Of a stretch of DNA of 64,000 nt, positions 62,550 through 64,000 are shown one piece after another. A program made the translations under genes and the position numbers. The DNA lies in contig CAZGNZ010000016.1 in assembly GCA_964527215.1 (NCBI GenBank), positions 1 to 64,000 on the forward strand, written 5' to 3'. The notes beneath the pieces were generated by a model. It was given only the letters and a program-made list of their open reading frames with translations, had not been told where the DNA came from and ran no database searches. How positions within the stretch are numbered: the first letter of the stretch is position 1; every line of letters begins with the position of its first letter. This DNA comes from CAZGNZ01 sp964527215 (lineage in GTDB: Bacteria > Fidelibacterota > Marinisomatia > SCGC-AAA003-L08 > JACNLC01).

Positions 62550-63671
62550 TTACGAAAAGTACTTCAGCAGCCGCATGGTTTTAAACGCATCAAACCACCG
62601 GTGAAACTGCTTTTGGAAATGCTGTTCGGACGGTGCAGACCGGCACAGCCCCTTCCAGCTTTGTCTGATTTTGTGCCGTTCCAGAAAAGGTACCAGATTT
62701 GCATCCAGTTTCATACAGTCTTCAAGCAGGCTCTCAGCTGGTTTATTCCAGCTGGACAGTCCCAGTTCAAGCCAAATCTTCAAAACCGCAAATGCCCTGT
62801 CTGAATAATAGAGTTGATCGAGCCTGAAGCCGTCCAGAGCCTGTTTCAATCGGGTACCTGTTCCCAGATGAACCCGTTCTGAAATGCGTGAAGACGGATG
62901 GACCAGTACGCGTTCAATCAATTTTACTTCCGTATACTTCGCTGCCGCCTGCAGAAAGTAAAAATCTTCTCCGGCTTTCTCTGCCGGCATACCTCCCACT
63001 GCGGCATATGCATCACTTCTGACAATGATCGTTGACCCGACGGACGGATATCCGTATGGCGAACCGCACTGTCTGATTCGAACAGCGGTGGACTTCAGGA
63101 AATGTTCATAGGTTTCAATGTGCGGGATCAAGCGGGGATTCTCAGGAAGCTGGTGATGGAAATTCACAACAGCGGCTGCATTGGATTTGTTTTGGAAAAA
63201 CGTGAATACGGTTTCAAGATATTCCGGTTCACAGAGTGTATCCGCGTCCAGACAGCAGAAAAAACCTCCTGGGATCAAGTGCGGCAGGGTCAAATCCATC
63301 CCGATTTTCCGTGCCTTCCCGACTCCGGCATGCCGCGGGGGAAGAGACCGCCCGGCTGAAAATGCATCCACCACGGTCAGATAAAAATTAAAAGTCCCAT
63401 CAAGAATGAGTTCTGCGGTTTCCCGGTTTTCCTGCCGGACCGATTCCGAGGCATCGGATGAATTATTGATAACGACGGTTACGAGAGTTTCTTTCAGTAA
63501 ATTTCCGTCTTGGAATGCCAGGCAGTCCAGGGTTGCAGGCAGCCAGTCGCGCTCGCAGCATGCGGGAATAACAATTCCGCAGGAATATCCGGATAAAGCG
63601 GGATGCGGATTCAGATTCCAGTTTCCCTGGATCCCTCTTTTATTCAGATACTTTATAATCGACGGGTTCAT
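62550..63671 (-). CDS. Glycosyltransferase family 2
   Basis: A 373-aa GT-A glycosyltransferase. The N-terminus GIVIPACCERDWLPATLDCL is the start of the nucleotide-sugar fold, CLDADTLCEPEYLE contains the metal-binding D-x-D, and GEDFYFLQAAAKY supplies the conserved acidic pair before the acceptor site. A helical C-terminal region of about 110 residues follows. No membrane helices. No other polysaccharide genes are adjacent, so the acceptor is unknown. Confidence 0.83.
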   Translation of the reverse strand: MNPSIIKYLNKRGIQGNWNLNPHPALSGYSCGIVIPACCERDWLPATLDCLAFQDGNLLKETLVTVVINNSSDASESVRQENRETAELILDGTFNFYLTVVDAFSAGRSLPPRHAGVGKARKIGMDLTLPHLIPGGFFCCLDADTLCEPEYLETVFTFFQNKSNAAAVVNFHHQLPENPRLIPHIETYEHFLKSTAVRIRQCGSPYGYPSVGSTIIVRSDAYAAVGGMPAEKAGEDFYFLQAAAKYTEVKLIERVLVHPSSRISERVHLGTGTRLKQALDGFRLDQLYYSDRAFAVLKIWLELGLSSWNKPAESLLEDCMKLDANLVPFLERHKIRQSWKGLCRSAPSEQHFQKQFHRWFDAFKTMRLLKYFS

Positions 63672-63746
63672 TCTGTCAGACTGGATGACGGTATGATGAA
63701 ATGATTGAGAATTCCATTATTGACTGCACTGGAAGGGAAGGATCTC

Positions 63747-64000
63747 TCAAACTTCCGGTGTGCCGCTGCTTTTTTCCGAATGGAAATGACTGCCGCTCAG
63801 AATTTCAAGAACTGTTTCGAAAGACCCGTTCGGCACCCAGTGTATTTTAATTCCCTTTCTTTCCATGTGGCGGAAAAACGTCATTTGCCTTTTGGAGAAT
63901 TGGCGGATGGCCGTGGTCAGTTTCTGAACCATGTCGTTCCATGACAGCTGACCGCTGAGAAACCGGCTGATATACCGATACTCAAGACCGAAGTATTCCA
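63747..64000 (-). CDS. miaA: tRNA dimethylallyltransferase, C-terminal part
   Basis: The 3' end of a gene cut by the window edge; about 84 residues are visible. EYFGLEYRYISRFLSG followed by KLTTAIRQFSKRQMTFFRHM is the conserved C-terminus of MiaA (isopentenylation of A37 in tRNAs reading UNN codons). The frame is open to the last base and continues beyond 64000. An ATG at 63932 within this region should not be read as the start. The last 15 residues are not typical and may be lineage-specific. Confidence 0.9.
   Translation of the reverse strand, partial: EYFGLEYRYISRFLSGQLSWNDMVQKLTTAIRQFSKRQMTFFRHMERKGIKIHWVPNGSFETVLEILSGSHFHSEKSSGTPEV

Noticed and set aside
63747..63932. A 61-codon gene starting at the ATG at 63932
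   Set aside because: The frame continues conserved MiaA sequence upstream to the window edge, so this ATG is internal.

Overview
The window looks like a chromosome segment from a Gram-negative member of the FCB superphylum, possibly a Marinimicrobia/Fidelibacterota- or Calditrichota-like lineage. The main evidence is a trypsin-like protease (59094..61520) that carries GCTDP..NYDP..DDGSC modules, dockerin-like Ca-binding repeats and a C-terminal YPNPFNP-type type IX secretion sorting domain. Supporting evidence is a GldA/GldF/GldG-like ABC operon and many lipoproteins and beta-helix surface proteins. The organism call is an inference from protein architecture; no rRNA gene is present. Non-ATG starts with good Shine-Dalgarno sites are common (TTG at 791, 15261, 29124 and 43655; GTG at 24526 and 49831).

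Layout. 1-790: a degenerate non-coding repeat pair. 791-4638: four-gene Gld-like ABC operon ending in a DUF4340 protein. 4690-7839: yaaA and a STAS/SEC14-like gene, separated by an IS1634-family insertion flanked by an identical direct duplication of about 284 bp. 7965-10726: a possible outer-membrane protein, tRNA-Thr(CGU), a PD-(D/E)XK-like protein and a SIMPL protein. 11155-13640: HDAC-like deacetylase, molybdenum-carrier-like and BtrH-like genes. 13931-18113: cysteine-bearing PAS histidine kinase, GYD protein, class D beta-lactamase, DUF4097-type lipoprotein and methyltransferase. 18129-18310: first copy of a terminal-inverted-repeat element. 18322-20866: Gfo/Idh oxidoreductase and M14 peptidase. 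20958-25582: DUF1232, toast-rack-type protein, rsgA, flavin reductase and EamA transporter. 25695-29124: DNA polymerase IV with a soluble TPR-PAS histidine kinase. 29408-32874: nuclease-XPD helicase overlapping an SbcD-like phosphoesterase. 33036-35464: alpha/beta hydrolase and FGGY sugar kinase. 35809-37880: papain-like protease with dockerin and a small secreted protein. 38287-43971: RND pump, membrane-fusion protein, DUF2807 lipoprotein and a second small secreted protein. 44402-49395: response regulator-PAS-GGDEF, P-loop kinase, galE, rnhA and a U32 protease-family gene. 49397-52038: aroQ, putP-like symporter, second copy of the inverted-repeat element, and a small SHOCT/YvlB-like gene. 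52236-55042: short asparaginase-domain protein, DUF1232 and a VWA/C-type-lectin lipoprotein. 55098-58981: transglutaminase-ABC operon. 59094-64000: T9SS protease, LiaF-like protein, glycosyltransferase and the 3' end of miaA.

Most genes are housekeeping or envelope functions with short intergenic gaps and no sign of a large mobile island. The most unusual sequence features are the IS element with its very long target duplication, the paired inverted-repeat elements whose conserved hairpin shows compensatory changes, the nuclease-helicase/phosphoesterase pair whose second gene lacks a normal start codon, and two small secreted proteins sharing a tryptophan-rich motif.
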